DNA of 64,000 nucleotides from Pseudolabrys sp. (lineage in GTDB: Bacteria > Pseudomonadota > Alphaproteobacteria > Rhizobiales > Xanthobacteraceae). The notes below the pieces were generated by a model that saw nothing but the letters and a program-made list of their open reading frames with translations, did not search any database and had not been told where the DNA came from. Location: the NCBI GenBank assembly GCA_022841665.1, contig JALHRB010000011.1:25627-89626 (forward strand), in the 5' to 3' direction. This document shows, piece after piece, positions 52,701 through 60,950 of the stretch. A program made the position numbers and the translations under genes. The first letter of the stretch is position 1. Each line of letters starts with the position of its first letter.

Positions 52701-53217
52701 GGTAGCTCGCTACCTGTTCAAGCTCATGGCCTATAAGGACGAATATGAAGTGGCGCGGCTCTACAGCGACACGTCCTTCGTCGAGCGCGTAAACGCCAGC
52801 TTCGACGGCAATCTGCGCTTCGAATTCCATCTCGCCCCGCCGCTGCTGGCGCGGCGCGATCCCCTGACCGGCGAGCCGAAAAAGATGTCGTTCGGCCCGT
52901 GGATGCTCAAGGCCTTCGCGGTACTGTCGAAATTCAAGTTCCTGCGCGGCACGCCGCTCGATCCCTTTGGCTACAGCGAGGAACGGCGGACCGAACGGCG
53001 GCTGATTGCGGACTATACGGCGCTGCTCGAAACGATCCTGGCGGAACTGACGCCCTACAATCACCAGACCGCCGTCGCGCTTGCCTCGATTCCGGAGAAA
53101 ATCCGCGGCTTCGGGCCAGTCAAGGCGCGCCATCTCGCCGCCGCCAAGGCCGAGGAGGCCTCGCTGCGCGAGCAATTCCGCACCGGCTCGACGCCTTTCC
53201 TGAAGGCGGCGGAGTAA
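49738..53217 (+). CDS. indolepyruvate ferredoxin oxidoreductase family protein (fused)
   Basis: 1159 aa single-chain 2-oxoacid:ferredoxin oxidoreductase. Order of domains: pyrimidine-binding/PFOR core (GFVTGYRGSPLGGLDQQF), TPP-binding domain with GDGTYNHSG (~residue 496) and MTGGQSHDG, a 4Fe-4S region with CEGCGDC (~634) and other Cys residues, a gamma-type domain starting GIGGTGIVTIGAI (~718), then a C-terminal DUF6537-like region. It oxidatively decarboxylates aryl pyruvates from aromatic amino acids to aryl-acetyl-CoA. Downstream lie an acyl-CoA ligase and a Liv transporter, consistent with aromatic or branched amino acid catabolism. The open frame begins 77 codons earlier without coding character. 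Confidence 0.92.
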   Translation: MTLRSVSLDDKYDLTQQHVLVTGYHALIRACLMQKERDRLAGINTAGFVTGYRGSPLGGLDQQFVRAGRQIAAADIKFQAGINEELAATALWGSQQAELRGEGKFDGVFGVWYGKGPGVDRSGDVFRHANMAGTSKHGGVLALMGDDHTAESSTTAHQSEFHFVDVMMPILNPAGVQEIIDYALYGWAMSRYTSTWTALKCMHETVESTGVVDGRLDRVQIVIPTDFAMPEGGLNIRLGDTVLGQEARLHDFKRDAMLAFVGANKLNQTITSGGRAPKIGIITTGKAYLDVRQALDELGIDEPRCNDLGIRLFKIGCVWPIPRGELVDFAQGLDLIIVVEEKRSLIEVQVREELYGTANQPVCIGKKDEQGNWLFPVKGALDPNDVAICIGERIVRHVGPNEEIAAHVARLKGAQRALSETAEVAQRVPYFCSGCPHNSSTRVPEGSRAYAGIGCHYMAQWMDRKTLGFTQMGGEGANWIGEAPFSTTPHVFQNIGDGTYNHSGYLAIRGAIASGVNMTYKILYNDAVAMTGGQSHDGGLTVPQIAAQVAAEGAKRVVVVTDEPWKYAKDTEWPRGLTVHHRDELDAVQRELATVPGVSVLIYDQTCAAEKRRRRKRGTFPDPDKRVVINDLVCEGCGDCGVKSNCVSVQPLATEWGRKRTIDQSSCNKDYSCLKGFCPSFVTVHGAKLKKGEGVAEPAEWAALPAPSVPLINHPYGIIVTGIGGTGIVTIGAIVAMAAHLENKGVGVIDMAGLAQKGGAVYSHIRIANTPDDIHAIRIAAAGADLVLGGDIVVAGNKKVLGAIKPGNTRVVVNTAEFLPGDFTRNADFSLPSERLKRAIGSAAGPGRSHFVDASRLATALLGNSIGANMFMLGYAYQLGALPLSGEAIEKAIEMNGEAVTMNIAAFRYGRRAAVDPAAVQALVAPRAEEVNDSLKLSQSFAETVERREAFLAAYQSKRYARRYRALVDKVRAAEAAKVPGQSGLAEAVARYLFKLMAYKDEYEVARLYSDTSFVERVNASFDGNLRFEFHLAPPLLARRDPLTGEPKKMSFGPWMLKAFAVLSKFKFLRGTPLDPFGYSEERRTERRLIADYTALLETILAELTPYNHQTAVALASIPEKIRGFGPVKARHLAAAKAEEASLREQFRTGSTPFLKAAE

Positions 53218-53332
53218 CCGCTTATTCTAAGGCGAAGTACTTAGCCGCGGAGGCTTGACCGGCCTCCGGCGGTGTTTTCATATCGATACAAACAAGACCG
53301 CTCCCAAGGGCGGCTGAAGGGGAAATGCTGCC

Positions 53333-55345
53333 GTGCCGGACGATCAGGCGCGGCGGAAGGGGAGGAATGCTGTGGCGTCGCGCGCCGCCGGGGTCCCGGA
53401 GACGTTTCCGAAGCTGTTGATTCGCAATGCCCATCTGTATGGGTCGCGGCCGGCTATGCGCCACAAGGACCTCGGTATCTGGCAAAGTTGGACCTGGGGA
53501 GAGGCGCTCGAGATCGTGCGCGCCTATGCCGTCGGCCTGTCCCGCATGGGACTCAAGCGCGGCGACACCATCGCCATCGTCGGCGCCAACCGGCCGAAGC
53601 TCTACTGGTCGGTGACCGCTGCCCAGATGCTCGGCGCCATTCCGGTGCCGGTCTATGCCGACGCGGTGGCCGAAGAACTGTCCTTCGTGCTGGCGCACGC
53701 CGACGTGCGCTTTGCCGCGGTCGAGGACCAGGAGCAGGTCGACAAGATCATTTCCGTCAAGGACCGGCTGCCGAAGCTCGAGCGCATGGTCTACGACGAG
53801 ACGCGCGGCTTGCGCGACTACGATCACAGCCAGTTGACGTCGATCGCCGACGTGATCGAGGAGGGGCGCAAGGCGCTCGCGTCCGATCCGGCGGTCGGCA
53901 AGTGGCTCGAGGCCGAGATCGAAGCCGGCAAGGGCAGCGACACCTCGATCATCCTCTACACGTCGGGCACCACCGGCACCTCCAAGGGTGTGATGCTGAC
54001 CAACGAGCGCTCGATCCGCGCCGCCGCCGACACGGTCGCCTTCGACAAGCTCAACGAGCGGGACATCGCGCTCGCTTATCTGCCGATCGCCTGGGTCGGC
54101 GACCACTACCTCAATTACGCGCAAGGCATGGTGGCGGCCTTCTGCACCGCCTGCCCGGAGAACGCCGATACCGCGATGGCGGATTTGCGTGAGATCGGTC
54201 CGAGCTTCTACTTCGCGCCGCCACGCACGCTCGAACTGCTGCTGACGCGCATGACGATCCGCATGCACGACGCCGGCTATCTCAAGCGCAAGATGTTCGA
54301 CTATTTCATCGGCGTCGCGCGCCGTTACGGCGAGCGCATCCTCAACGGCCAGCCGGTGCCGCTCATGGGGCGGCTGCTCTATGCGATCGGCAATGTGCTG
54401 GTCTACGCGCCGCTCAAGAACGTGCTCGGCTTCTCGCGCGTGCGCGTCGCCTACACCGCGGGCGAGGCGATCGGCCCGGACCTGTTCGCGTTCTACCGCT
54501 CGATCGGGCTGAACCTGAAGCAGCTCTACGGGCAGACCGAGGCTTTCCTCTACGTCACCGCGCAGCCGGACGGGGAAATCTATTCCGACACCGTGGGCCC
54601 GGCCTGTCCGAACGTCGATATTCGCATCGAGGACACGGGCGAGGTGCTGTTCAAGTCGCCCGGCATGTTCACCGGCTATTTCAAGGACGCGGCCAAGACC
54701 GCCGAGGTGATGACGCCGGATGGCTACGTGAAAACCGGCGATGCCGGCTTCTTCGACGAGAAGACCGGGCACCTGAAAATCATCGACCGCGCCAAGGACG
54801 TCGGCAAGCTCAACGACGGCACGCTGTTCCCGCCCAAGTACATCGAAAACAAGCTCAAGTTCTACCCGAACATCCGCGAGGCGGTGGCGTTCGGAGACAA
54901 GCACGACTTCGTTTGCGTCATGCTCAACATCGATCTCACCGCGGTGAGCAGCTGGGCCGAGCGCAACAACGTGGTCTATGGCTCCTATCAGGAACTCGCC
55001 GGGCATGCGCTCGTCTACGACATGATCGAGAAGCATGTCGCCGAGGTAAACCGTTCCCTCGCCCAGGAGAAGTTGATGGCCGGCGCGCAGATCAGGCGTT
55101 TCCTGATCCTGCACAAAGAGCTCGACGCCGACGACGGCGAGCTCACGCGCACGCAGAAGGTGCGCCGCGGCTTCATCGCCGAGCGTTACGCCCCGCTGAT
55201 CGCCGCGCTCTACGACGGCTCGAAGGAGGCGGACATCTCCACGGAAGTGACCTTCGAGGACGGCCGCAAGGGCGTCCTCAGCGCGCGCGTCAAAATCCGC
55301 GACATGGCGCCGGTCGCCGCCCCCGCTTTGGAGAAGGCGGCATGA
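53333..55345 (+). CDS. AMP-forming acyl-CoA synthetase (long-chain FadD15-like)
   Basis: 670 aa adenylate-forming ligase. The ATP-binding P-loop IILYTSGTTGTSKGVM is at ~residues 205-220, the adenine motif YGQTEAF follows, and GYVKTGDAGFFDEKTGHLKIIDRAKDVG contains the hinge Asp. The start is a GTG (MPDDQARRKG). It is the first gene of a Liv-type ABC operon, an arrangement seen widely in alphaproteobacteria. It probably activates a carboxylic acid taken up by that transporter. The catalytic C-terminal Lys region appears present. Confidence 0.9.
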   Translation: MPDDQARRKGRNAVASRAAGVPETFPKLLIRNAHLYGSRPAMRHKDLGIWQSWTWGEALEIVRAYAVGLSRMGLKRGDTIAIVGANRPKLYWSVTAAQMLGAIPVPVYADAVAEELSFVLAHADVRFAAVEDQEQVDKIISVKDRLPKLERMVYDETRGLRDYDHSQLTSIADVIEEGRKALASDPAVGKWLEAEIEAGKGSDTSIILYTSGTTGTSKGVMLTNERSIRAAADTVAFDKLNERDIALAYLPIAWVGDHYLNYAQGMVAAFCTACPENADTAMADLREIGPSFYFAPPRTLELLLTRMTIRMHDAGYLKRKMFDYFIGVARRYGERILNGQPVPLMGRLLYAIGNVLVYAPLKNVLGFSRVRVAYTAGEAIGPDLFAFYRSIGLNLKQLYGQTEAFLYVTAQPDGEIYSDTVGPACPNVDIRIEDTGEVLFKSPGMFTGYFKDAAKTAEVMTPDGYVKTGDAGFFDEKTGHLKIIDRAKDVGKLNDGTLFPPKYIENKLKFYPNIREAVAFGDKHDFVCVMLNIDLTAVSSWAERNNVVYGSYQELAGHALVYDMIEKHVAEVNRSLAQEKLMAGAQIRRFLILHKELDADDGELTRTQKVRRGFIAERYAPLIAALYDGSKEADISTEVTFEDGRKGVLSARVKIRDMAPVAAPALEKAA

Positions 55346-55360
55346 GAACCTTCCTTCTTC

Positions 55361-55488
55361 TTATCCCTCCCCCGCTTGCGGGGGAGGGCGGCCGCCGAAG
55401 GCGGCGGGTGGGGGTCTCCTCCAAGCCGACCCCACCCCGATCGCGCTTCGCGCGATCGACCCTCCCCTTTCAGGGGAGGGATAAGAAA
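55361..55488. repeat. composite palindromic element, family B, copy R7
   Basis: TTATCCCTCCCCCGCTTGCGGGGGAGGG, inner stem GCCGCC/GGCGGC, GGGTGGGGG, spacer, then CCCCACCCCGATCGCG..CGCGATCG and CCCTCCCCTTTCAGGGGAGGGATAAG. It lies between the ligase and livG within one operon. Confidence 0.85.
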
Positions 55489-55502
55489 GTGGGAGCCGCC
55501 AC

Positions 55503-56303
55503 ATGAGAGCCACCGGCGGCCCGGAGATCGCGGTCGGTGACGTGCTTCTCTCGGTGGAGGCGGTGTCGCTTTCCTTCGGCGGCGTGAAGGCGGTCAGCGA
55601 CGTTTCCTTCGACATCCGCAAAGGCGAGATCCGCGCCATCATTGGGCCGAACGGCGCCGGCAAGACGTCGATGCTCAACATCATCAACGGCTTCTATCAC
55701 CCGCAGCACGGCCGCATCACCTTCAAGGGCGCCACCCGCTCCAGGATGCGGCCGCACGAGGCGGCGCGCGGCGGCATCGCCCGCACCTTCCAGAACGTCG
55801 CGCTGTTCAAAGGCATGACCGCGCTCGACAACATCATGGCGGGCCGCACCCTGAAGATGCACGCCAACCTGTTCTGGCAGATGCTCCGCGTCGGTCCCGC
55901 GCTGAAGGAAGAAATCGAGCACCGTCACCGCGTCGAGGAGATTATCGACTTCCTCAAGATCCAGGACATCCGCCGCGTGCCGGTGGCGCGGCTGCCTTAC
56001 GGCCTGCAGAAGCGCGTCGAGCTCGGCCGCGCGCTCGCCATGGAGCCGGAGCTCTTGCTGCTCGACGAGCCGATGGCCGGCATGAACCTCGAAGAGAAGG
56101 AGGACATGTCGCGCTTCGTCCTCGACGTGAACGACCATTTCGGCACGACGGTCGCGCTGATCGAGCACGACATGGGCGTGGTGATGGACCTGTCCGACCG
56201 CGTCGTCGTGCTCGACCACGGCATCAAGATCGCCGACGGCACGCCGGACGAGGTGAAGAACAATCAGGCGGTGATCGACGCCTATCTGGGAGTGGCGCAC
56301 TGA
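55503..56303 (+). CDS. livG: branched-chain amino acid-type ABC transporter ATP-binding protein
   Basis: 266 aa ABC ATPase. Walker A GPNGAGKTS is at ~residues 50-58, the signature is the degenerate LPYGLQKRVELGRAL typical of LivG, and Walker B LLLLDEPMAG is at ~185-194. The sequence GGIARTFQNVALFKGMTALDNIM is the characteristic Q-loop region. Its stop overlaps the livH start (TGATG). It powers import through LivHM together with LivF. Confidence 0.93.
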   Translation: MRATGGPEIAVGDVLLSVEAVSLSFGGVKAVSDVSFDIRKGEIRAIIGPNGAGKTSMLNIINGFYHPQHGRITFKGATRSRMRPHEAARGGIARTFQNVALFKGMTALDNIMAGRTLKMHANLFWQMLRVGPALKEEIEHRHRVEEIIDFLKIQDIRRVPVARLPYGLQKRVELGRALAMEPELLLLDEPMAGMNLEEKEDMSRFVLDVNDHFGTTVALIEHDMGVVMDLSDRVVVLDHGIKIADGTPDEVKNNQAVIDAYLGVAH

Positions 56304-57232
56304 TGGTCGCGTTCGGTCAGTTCCTCGAAGTGCTGATCAGCGGCTTGCTCGCCGGGGTGCTCTATTCGCTGGTGGCGCTCGGCTTCGTGCTGATCTTCAA
56401 GGCGTCCGGCGTGTTCAATTTTGCGCAAGGCGCGATGGTGCTGCTCGCCGGCCTCGCCTTGGTGCGCGCGCTCGACCTCATGGTGGCCAAGGGCATGCCG
56501 TTCTGGGGGGCGGTCATCGTCGGCCTTGTCTTCGCCGCCGCCGTCATGAGCCTCACCGCCTATCTGGTGGAACGCTTCGTGCTGGGGCCTCTGGTCAACC
56601 AGGACGGCCTGACTTTGTTCATGGCGACCATCGGGGTCACCTTCATCATCGAGGGCGGCGCGCAGATGCTGTTCGGCGCGGAGGTTTATCCGTTGCCGCT
56701 GTTCCCGACCGACGCCTGGTTCCTGTTCGAGAAGACGTTCGAGGGCGGCATCCTGGTCAGCAAGATCGACGTCTGGGGCGGGATGATCGCCGCGGTGCTG
56801 GTGGTGGGCCTGGCGCTGTTCTTCCAGCGCACCAAAACCGGCCGCGCGCTGCGCGCGGTCGCCGACGACCACGCCGCCGCGCAATCGGTCGGCATTTCGC
56901 TCGACTGGATCTGGTTCATCGTCTGGCTGGTGGCCGGGCTGGTGGCGCTGGTGGCCGCGACCGTGTGGGGCACCAAGCTCGGCGTGCAGTTCTCGATCAC
57001 GTTCCTGGCGCTCAAGGCGCTGCCGGTGCTGATCATCGGCGGCTTCACGTCGGTGCCCGGCGCGATCGTCGGCGGGCTGATCGTGGGCGCGGGCGAGAAA
57101 ATCGCCGAGGCCTATCTCGGCCCCTCTATCGGCGGCGGCATCGAATACTGGTTCGCCTATGTGCTCGCGCTCGCCGTGCTGCTGGCGCGGCCGCAGGGGC
57201 TGTTCGGCGAACGCATCATCGAAAGAATTTGA
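56303..57232 (+). CDS. livH: branched-chain amino acid-type ABC transporter permease
   Basis: 309 aa with about eight helices. Typical LivH stretches: LLAGVLYSLVALGFVLIFKASGVFNFAQGAMV near the N-terminus and RALRAVADDHAAAQSVGISLDWIWFIVW (the ATPase-coupling helix) in the middle. It overlaps livG by one base. The next gene, livM, is separated by an AT-rich inverted repeat, an unusual interruption in such operons. Confidence 0.93.
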   Translation: MVAFGQFLEVLISGLLAGVLYSLVALGFVLIFKASGVFNFAQGAMVLLAGLALVRALDLMVAKGMPFWGAVIVGLVFAAAVMSLTAYLVERFVLGPLVNQDGLTLFMATIGVTFIIEGGAQMLFGAEVYPLPLFPTDAWFLFEKTFEGGILVSKIDVWGGMIAAVLVVGLALFFQRTKTGRALRAVADDHAAAQSVGISLDWIWFIVWLVAGLVALVAATVWGTKLGVQFSITFLALKALPVLIIGGFTSVPGAIVGGLIVGAGEKIAEAYLGPSIGGGIEYWFAYVLALAVLLARPQGLFGERIIERI

Positions 57233-57235
57233 AAT

Positions 57236-57328
57236 GGCGAATGGCAACAGCGAAATAGCGAATAGCGAGTAGCGAGTAATAGGAGCGTCTTTCTTACTAT
57301 TCGCTATTCGCTACTCACTATTCGCTCT
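57236..57328. repeat. AT-rich inverted repeat of TAGCGA heptamer type between livH and livM
   Basis: The left arm has AATAGCGAATAGCGAGTAGCGAGTAATA, and the right arm is its approximate reverse complement built from ATTCGCT/ATTCGCT/ACTCACT units. The two arms surround GGAGCGTCTTTCTT. The arms consist of tandem seven-base units, so this is both a tandem and an inverted repeat. A single related stretch (GCGAGTAGCGAGTAG) occurs at ~21574. Confidence 0.75.
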
Positions 57329-57343
57329 CTTACGAGGCGCCCC

Positions 57344-58465
57344 GTGCTGTACCGCGAGACCGGCCAGTTCAAGACCAGCTACGCCGCCGACATGGCGATC
57401 TTCCCGATCCGCCAGGACCGGATCGCGCTCTACGTCCTGCTCGCGATCGCCTTCATCGGCATTCCGGTGCTCGATGCGCTCCAGGTATGGCCCTTCGCCG
57501 GCGAGTATCTGCTGCGCGCCATCCTCATCCCGTTCCTGATCCTGTCGCTGGCGGCGGTCGGCCTCAACATCCTCACCGGCTATTGCGGCCAGCTCTCGCT
57601 CGGCAGCGGCGCCTTCATGGCGGTCGGCGCCTATTCCGCCTACAAGTTTGGCACCGGCGTGCACCTTCCGCTCGGGTTGTTCGATATCGCGATTCCGGCG
57701 CTGCCGGTGCTGCCCTCGATCCTGCTCGGCGGCGTGATGGCCGCCGCGGTCGGCATCCTGTTCGGCGTGCCGAGCCTGCGCATCAAGGGACTGTATCTTG
57801 CGGTCGCCACGCTTGCCGCCCAGTTTTTCTTCGACTGGGTGTTCATCCGCGTGCAGTGGTTCACCAACTACACGTCGTCCGGCTCGGTGACCGCGCCGGA
57901 GCTGAACTTCTTCGGCCTCATCGTCAACAAGCCGGTCGAGCGCTATCTCTTGTGCCTCATCTTCGTGACCGTCGTCGCGCTGCTGGCGAAGAACCTGGTG
58001 CGCGGCAATATCGGGCGGCAATGGATGGCGATCCGCGACATGGACATCGCCGCCGAGCTGATGGGCATCCGCCCGCTTTATGCCAAGCTCACGGCCTTCG
58101 CCATTTCCTCCTTCATCATGGGCATTGCCGGCGCGCTCTGGGCTTTCGTCTATCTCGGCTCGTGGGAGCCGCTCGCCTTCAACATCGACCGCTCGTTCCA
58201 GATCCTGTTCATGGTCATCATCGGTGGGCTGGGCTCGATCCTCGGCTCGTTCCTCGGCGCCGCCTTCATCCTCGTTCTGCCGATCATGCTCGACCAGGTG
58301 CCGCACGCGCTCGGCATCCCGATCTCGGTGGAGACCGTGTCGCTTCTGGTGTTCGTCGTCACCGGCGCGCTGATCTGCTGGCTGCTGATCGTCGAGCCGC
58401 ACGGCTTTGCCCGGCTGTGGCTCACCGGAAAGGAGAAGTTGAGGCTCTGGCCTTACCCCTATTGA
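57344..58465 (+). CDS. livM: branched-chain amino acid-type ABC transporter permease
   Basis: 373 aa with about ten helices. LivM features are LAAVGLNILTGYCGQLSLGSGAFMAVGAYSAY and the coupling helix GRQWMAIRDMDIAAELMGIRPLYAKLTAFAISSF. The start is a GTG preceded by ACGAGG, right after the inverted repeat. It forms the membrane channel with LivH. Confidence 0.93.
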   Translation: MLYRETGQFKTSYAADMAIFPIRQDRIALYVLLAIAFIGIPVLDALQVWPFAGEYLLRAILIPFLILSLAAVGLNILTGYCGQLSLGSGAFMAVGAYSAYKFGTGVHLPLGLFDIAIPALPVLPSILLGGVMAAAVGILFGVPSLRIKGLYLAVATLAAQFFFDWVFIRVQWFTNYTSSGSVTAPELNFFGLIVNKPVERYLLCLIFVTVVALLAKNLVRGNIGRQWMAIRDMDIAAELMGIRPLYAKLTAFAISSFIMGIAGALWAFVYLGSWEPLAFNIDRSFQILFMVIIGGLGSILGSFLGAAFILVLPIMLDQVPHALGIPISVETVSLLVFVVTGALICWLLIVEPHGFARLWLTGKEKLRLWPYPY

Positions 58466-58584
58466 GGGCCTAGGCTTGCTGCCAAAAGGCGCGGGCGGGT
58501 GGAATGGAGCGGCACGCCCCGCCACGACAAGACAAGAAACGCTTCAAAGCGCCGGCTGCGGCCGGCCTTCAAAGGAGGGAAAGC

Positions 58585-59904
58585 ATGCTCAAGCTCACCA
58601 TGGCACTTGCCGCTGTCGCCGTCGGCGCGACTGCGGCGGCCGCGCCGGCACTGGCGCAGCAGAACGAACAGTTCCTGCCGTCGCTGGTCTACCGCACCGG
58701 CCCTTATGCGCCGAACGGCATCCCGTTCGCCAACGGCGTCGCCGATTACTGGACGCTGCTCAACGAACGCGATGGCGGCATCAACGGCGTCAAGATCGTG
58801 TTCGAAGAATGCGAGACCGGCTATGCCACCGACAAAGGCGTCGAATGCTACGAGCGCCTCAAGGGCAAGGGCCCGACCGGCGCGGGCTATTTCTCGCCGC
58901 TCTCGACCGGCATCACCTTCGCGCTGACCGAGAAAGTGCCGGGCGACAAGATCCCGCTGCTGACCATGGGCTATGGCCGCTCGGAAAGCCGCAATGGCGC
59001 GGTGTTCCCCTGGAACTTCGTCGCCGTCGGCAGCTACTGGACCGCGGCCGACGTCGCCGTCCAGCACATCGCCAAGGAGCTCGGCGGCGTCGACAAGCTC
59101 AAGGGCAAGAAGATCAGCCTGGTCTATCACGACAGCCCGTACGGCAAGGAGCCGATCGCGGCGCTCGAGGAGCGCGCCAAGAAGAACGGCTTCACCTTCA
59201 AGGCCATCCCGGTCACGCATCCGGGCGTCGAGCAGAAGTCGCAGTGGCTTTCCATCCGTCAGGACCGGCCGGACTATGTGCTGCTCTGGGGCTGGGGCGT
59301 GATGAACTCCACCGCCGTCAAGGAAGCCGCCGCGGTCGGCTATCCGCGCGACAAGGTGATCGGTGTGTGGTGGTCGGGCGCGGAGCCTGACGTGACGCCC
59401 GCCGGCGAGCAGTCGAAGGGCTACAAGGCGCTGATGCTCCAGCACGGTGCCGGCAAGTTCAAGGTCCATGCCGATCTTGATAAGTTCGTCATCTCCAAGA
59501 ACAAGACGGCGACCAAGGACGACTACGCGCAGGTGCTGTACAACCGCGGCCTGCTCAACTCGATGTTGGGCACCGAGGCCATCCGCACCGCCATGAAGAA
59601 GTACGGCAACAAGCCGATGACCGGCGAACAGATCCGCTGGGGCTTCGAGAACCTCAATCTCACCGAGGCGCGCATCAAGGAACTCGGCTTCGAGGGCATG
59701 GTGAGCCCGATCAAGCTCTCCTGCCAGGACCACCAGGGCGCCGACGTGGCGCGCGTCCAGCAGTGGGACGGCAAGGAGTGGAAGATCATCTCGGGCTACT
59801 ACAAGGCCGATCTCTCGATCCTCGACCCGATGGTCAAGGATGCCTCGGCCAAGTATGCGGCCGAAAAGAAGATCACGCCGCGCGACTGCTCGAAGGAGAG
59901 CTGA
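58585..59904 (+). CDS. livK: Liv-type ABC transporter substrate-binding protein
   Basis: 439 aa periplasmic binding protein with a Sec signal (residues ~1-24, ending ALAQ). Start fixed by a strong AAAGGAGGG site; the open frame extends 27 codons back without support. The mature part, YRTGPYAPNGIPFANGVADYWTLLNERDGGINGVKI, is that of Leu/Ile/Val-type receptors. The length (~415 mature) exceeds that of E. coli LivK (~345) and suits receptors for aromatic or dicarboxylic compounds. Operon: ligase-G-H-M-K-F. Confidence 0.9.
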   Translation: MLKLTMALAAVAVGATAAAAPALAQQNEQFLPSLVYRTGPYAPNGIPFANGVADYWTLLNERDGGINGVKIVFEECETGYATDKGVECYERLKGKGPTGAGYFSPLSTGITFALTEKVPGDKIPLLTMGYGRSESRNGAVFPWNFVAVGSYWTAADVAVQHIAKELGGVDKLKGKKISLVYHDSPYGKEPIAALEERAKKNGFTFKAIPVTHPGVEQKSQWLSIRQDRPDYVLLWGWGVMNSTAVKEAAAVGYPRDKVIGVWWSGAEPDVTPAGEQSKGYKALMLQHGAGKFKVHADLDKFVISKNKTATKDDYAQVLYNRGLLNSMLGTEAIRTAMKKYGNKPMTGEQIRWGFENLNLTEARIKELGFEGMVSPIKLSCQDHQGADVARVQQWDGKEWKIISGYYKADLSILDPMVKDASAKYAAEKKITPRDCSKES

Positions 59905-59974
59905 GCGCAATAACCTATCGGGAGGCGGCGTCCGCGCCGCCTCCCGTCTTCTCCCGATCAAGGAGCTGGGTCTC

Positions 59975-60817
59975 GTGTCATCCGCCGCGACCGCCGCAAC
60001 GGCTGCATCGCCCGAGCAGACAATTCTCTCGGTGAACAACATCGAGGTGATCTACAGCCACGTCATCCTGGTGCTCAAGGGCGTGTCGCTGTCGGTGCCC
60101 AAAGGCGGCATCGTGGCGCTGCTCGGGGCCAATGGCGCCGGCAAGACGACCACGCTGAAGGCGATCTCCAATTTGCTGCATGCCGAGCGCGGCGAGGTGA
60201 CCAAAGGCTCCATCCTGCTCGGCGGCGAGGAAGTGCACCGCCTGACGCCGAACGCGCTGGTGCAGCGCGGCTGCATTCAGGTGATGGAAGGGCGGCGCTG
60301 CTTCGGCCACCTCACCGTGGAAGAGAACCTGATGACCGGCGCCTTCACCCGGCGCGACGGGCGCGCCGCGGTCGCGCAGGACCTGGAGAAAGTCTATTCG
60401 TATTTCCCGCGCCTGAAGGAGCGTCGCGAAGCCCAGGCGGGCTACACCTCCGGCGGCGAGCAGCAGATGTGCGCGATCGGCCGCGCGCTGATGTCGCGGC
60501 CCAAGATGATCCTGCTCGACGAACCGTCGATGGGTCTTGCCCCGCAGATCGTCGAGGAGATTTTCGGCATCGTGAAGGACCTGAACGAGCGCGAAGGCGT
60601 GTCCTTCCTGCTCGCCGAGCAGAACACCAACATGGCGCTGCGCTACGCGCGCTACGGCTACATCTTGGAGAACGGCCGGGTCGTGATGGACGGCGAGGCC
60701 AAGGCGCTCGCCGAGAACGAGGACGTCAAGGAGTTCTACCTCGGCGTTTCGGAAGGCCGCCGCAAGAGCTTCCGCGAAGGCAAGCACTACCGGCGCCGGA
60801 AGCGGTGGTTGGCTTAG
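59975..60817 (+). CDS. livF: branched-chain amino acid-type ABC transporter ATP-binding protein
   Basis: 280 aa. Walker A GANGAGKTT is at ~residues 50-58, signature YTSGGEQQM at ~157-165, Walker B MILLDEPSMGLAPQI at ~176-190, and the LivF-type LLAEQNTNMALRYARYGYILENG follows. A GTG start with AAGGAG 10 bases upstream gives MSSAATAATA. The C-terminus is extended by a basic tail (FREGKHYRRRKRWLA), longer than usual for LivF. Confidence 0.93.
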   Translation: MSSAATAATAASPEQTILSVNNIEVIYSHVILVLKGVSLSVPKGGIVALLGANGAGKTTTLKAISNLLHAERGEVTKGSILLGGEEVHRLTPNALVQRGCIQVMEGRRCFGHLTVEENLMTGAFTRRDGRAAVAQDLEKVYSYFPRLKERREAQAGYTSGGEQQMCAIGRALMSRPKMILLDEPSMGLAPQIVEEIFGIVKDLNEREGVSFLLAEQNTNMALRYARYGYILENGRVVMDGEAKALAENEDVKEFYLGVSEGRRKSFREGKHYRRRKRWLA

Positions 60818-60822
60818 AGGTC

Positions 60823-60938
60823 CGTCATTCCGGGACGGCCCGCAGGGCCGGACCCGGAATCCAGAACAATATTCCAGACGCTGCGATGTTGGCTCTGGAT
60901 TCCGGGTTCGCTCGCTACGCTCGCGCCCCGGAATGACA
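60823..60938. repeat. palindromic intergenic repeat, family A, copy 3
   Basis: GTCATTCCGGGAC...CCCGGAATCCAGA and the inverted TCTGGATTCCGGGTTCGC...CCCCGGAATGACA, with an AT-richer centre containing ACAATATTCC. It separates livF from the PaaK-like ligase. Confidence 0.75.
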
Positions 60939-60950
60939 GCGGGGGACTTG

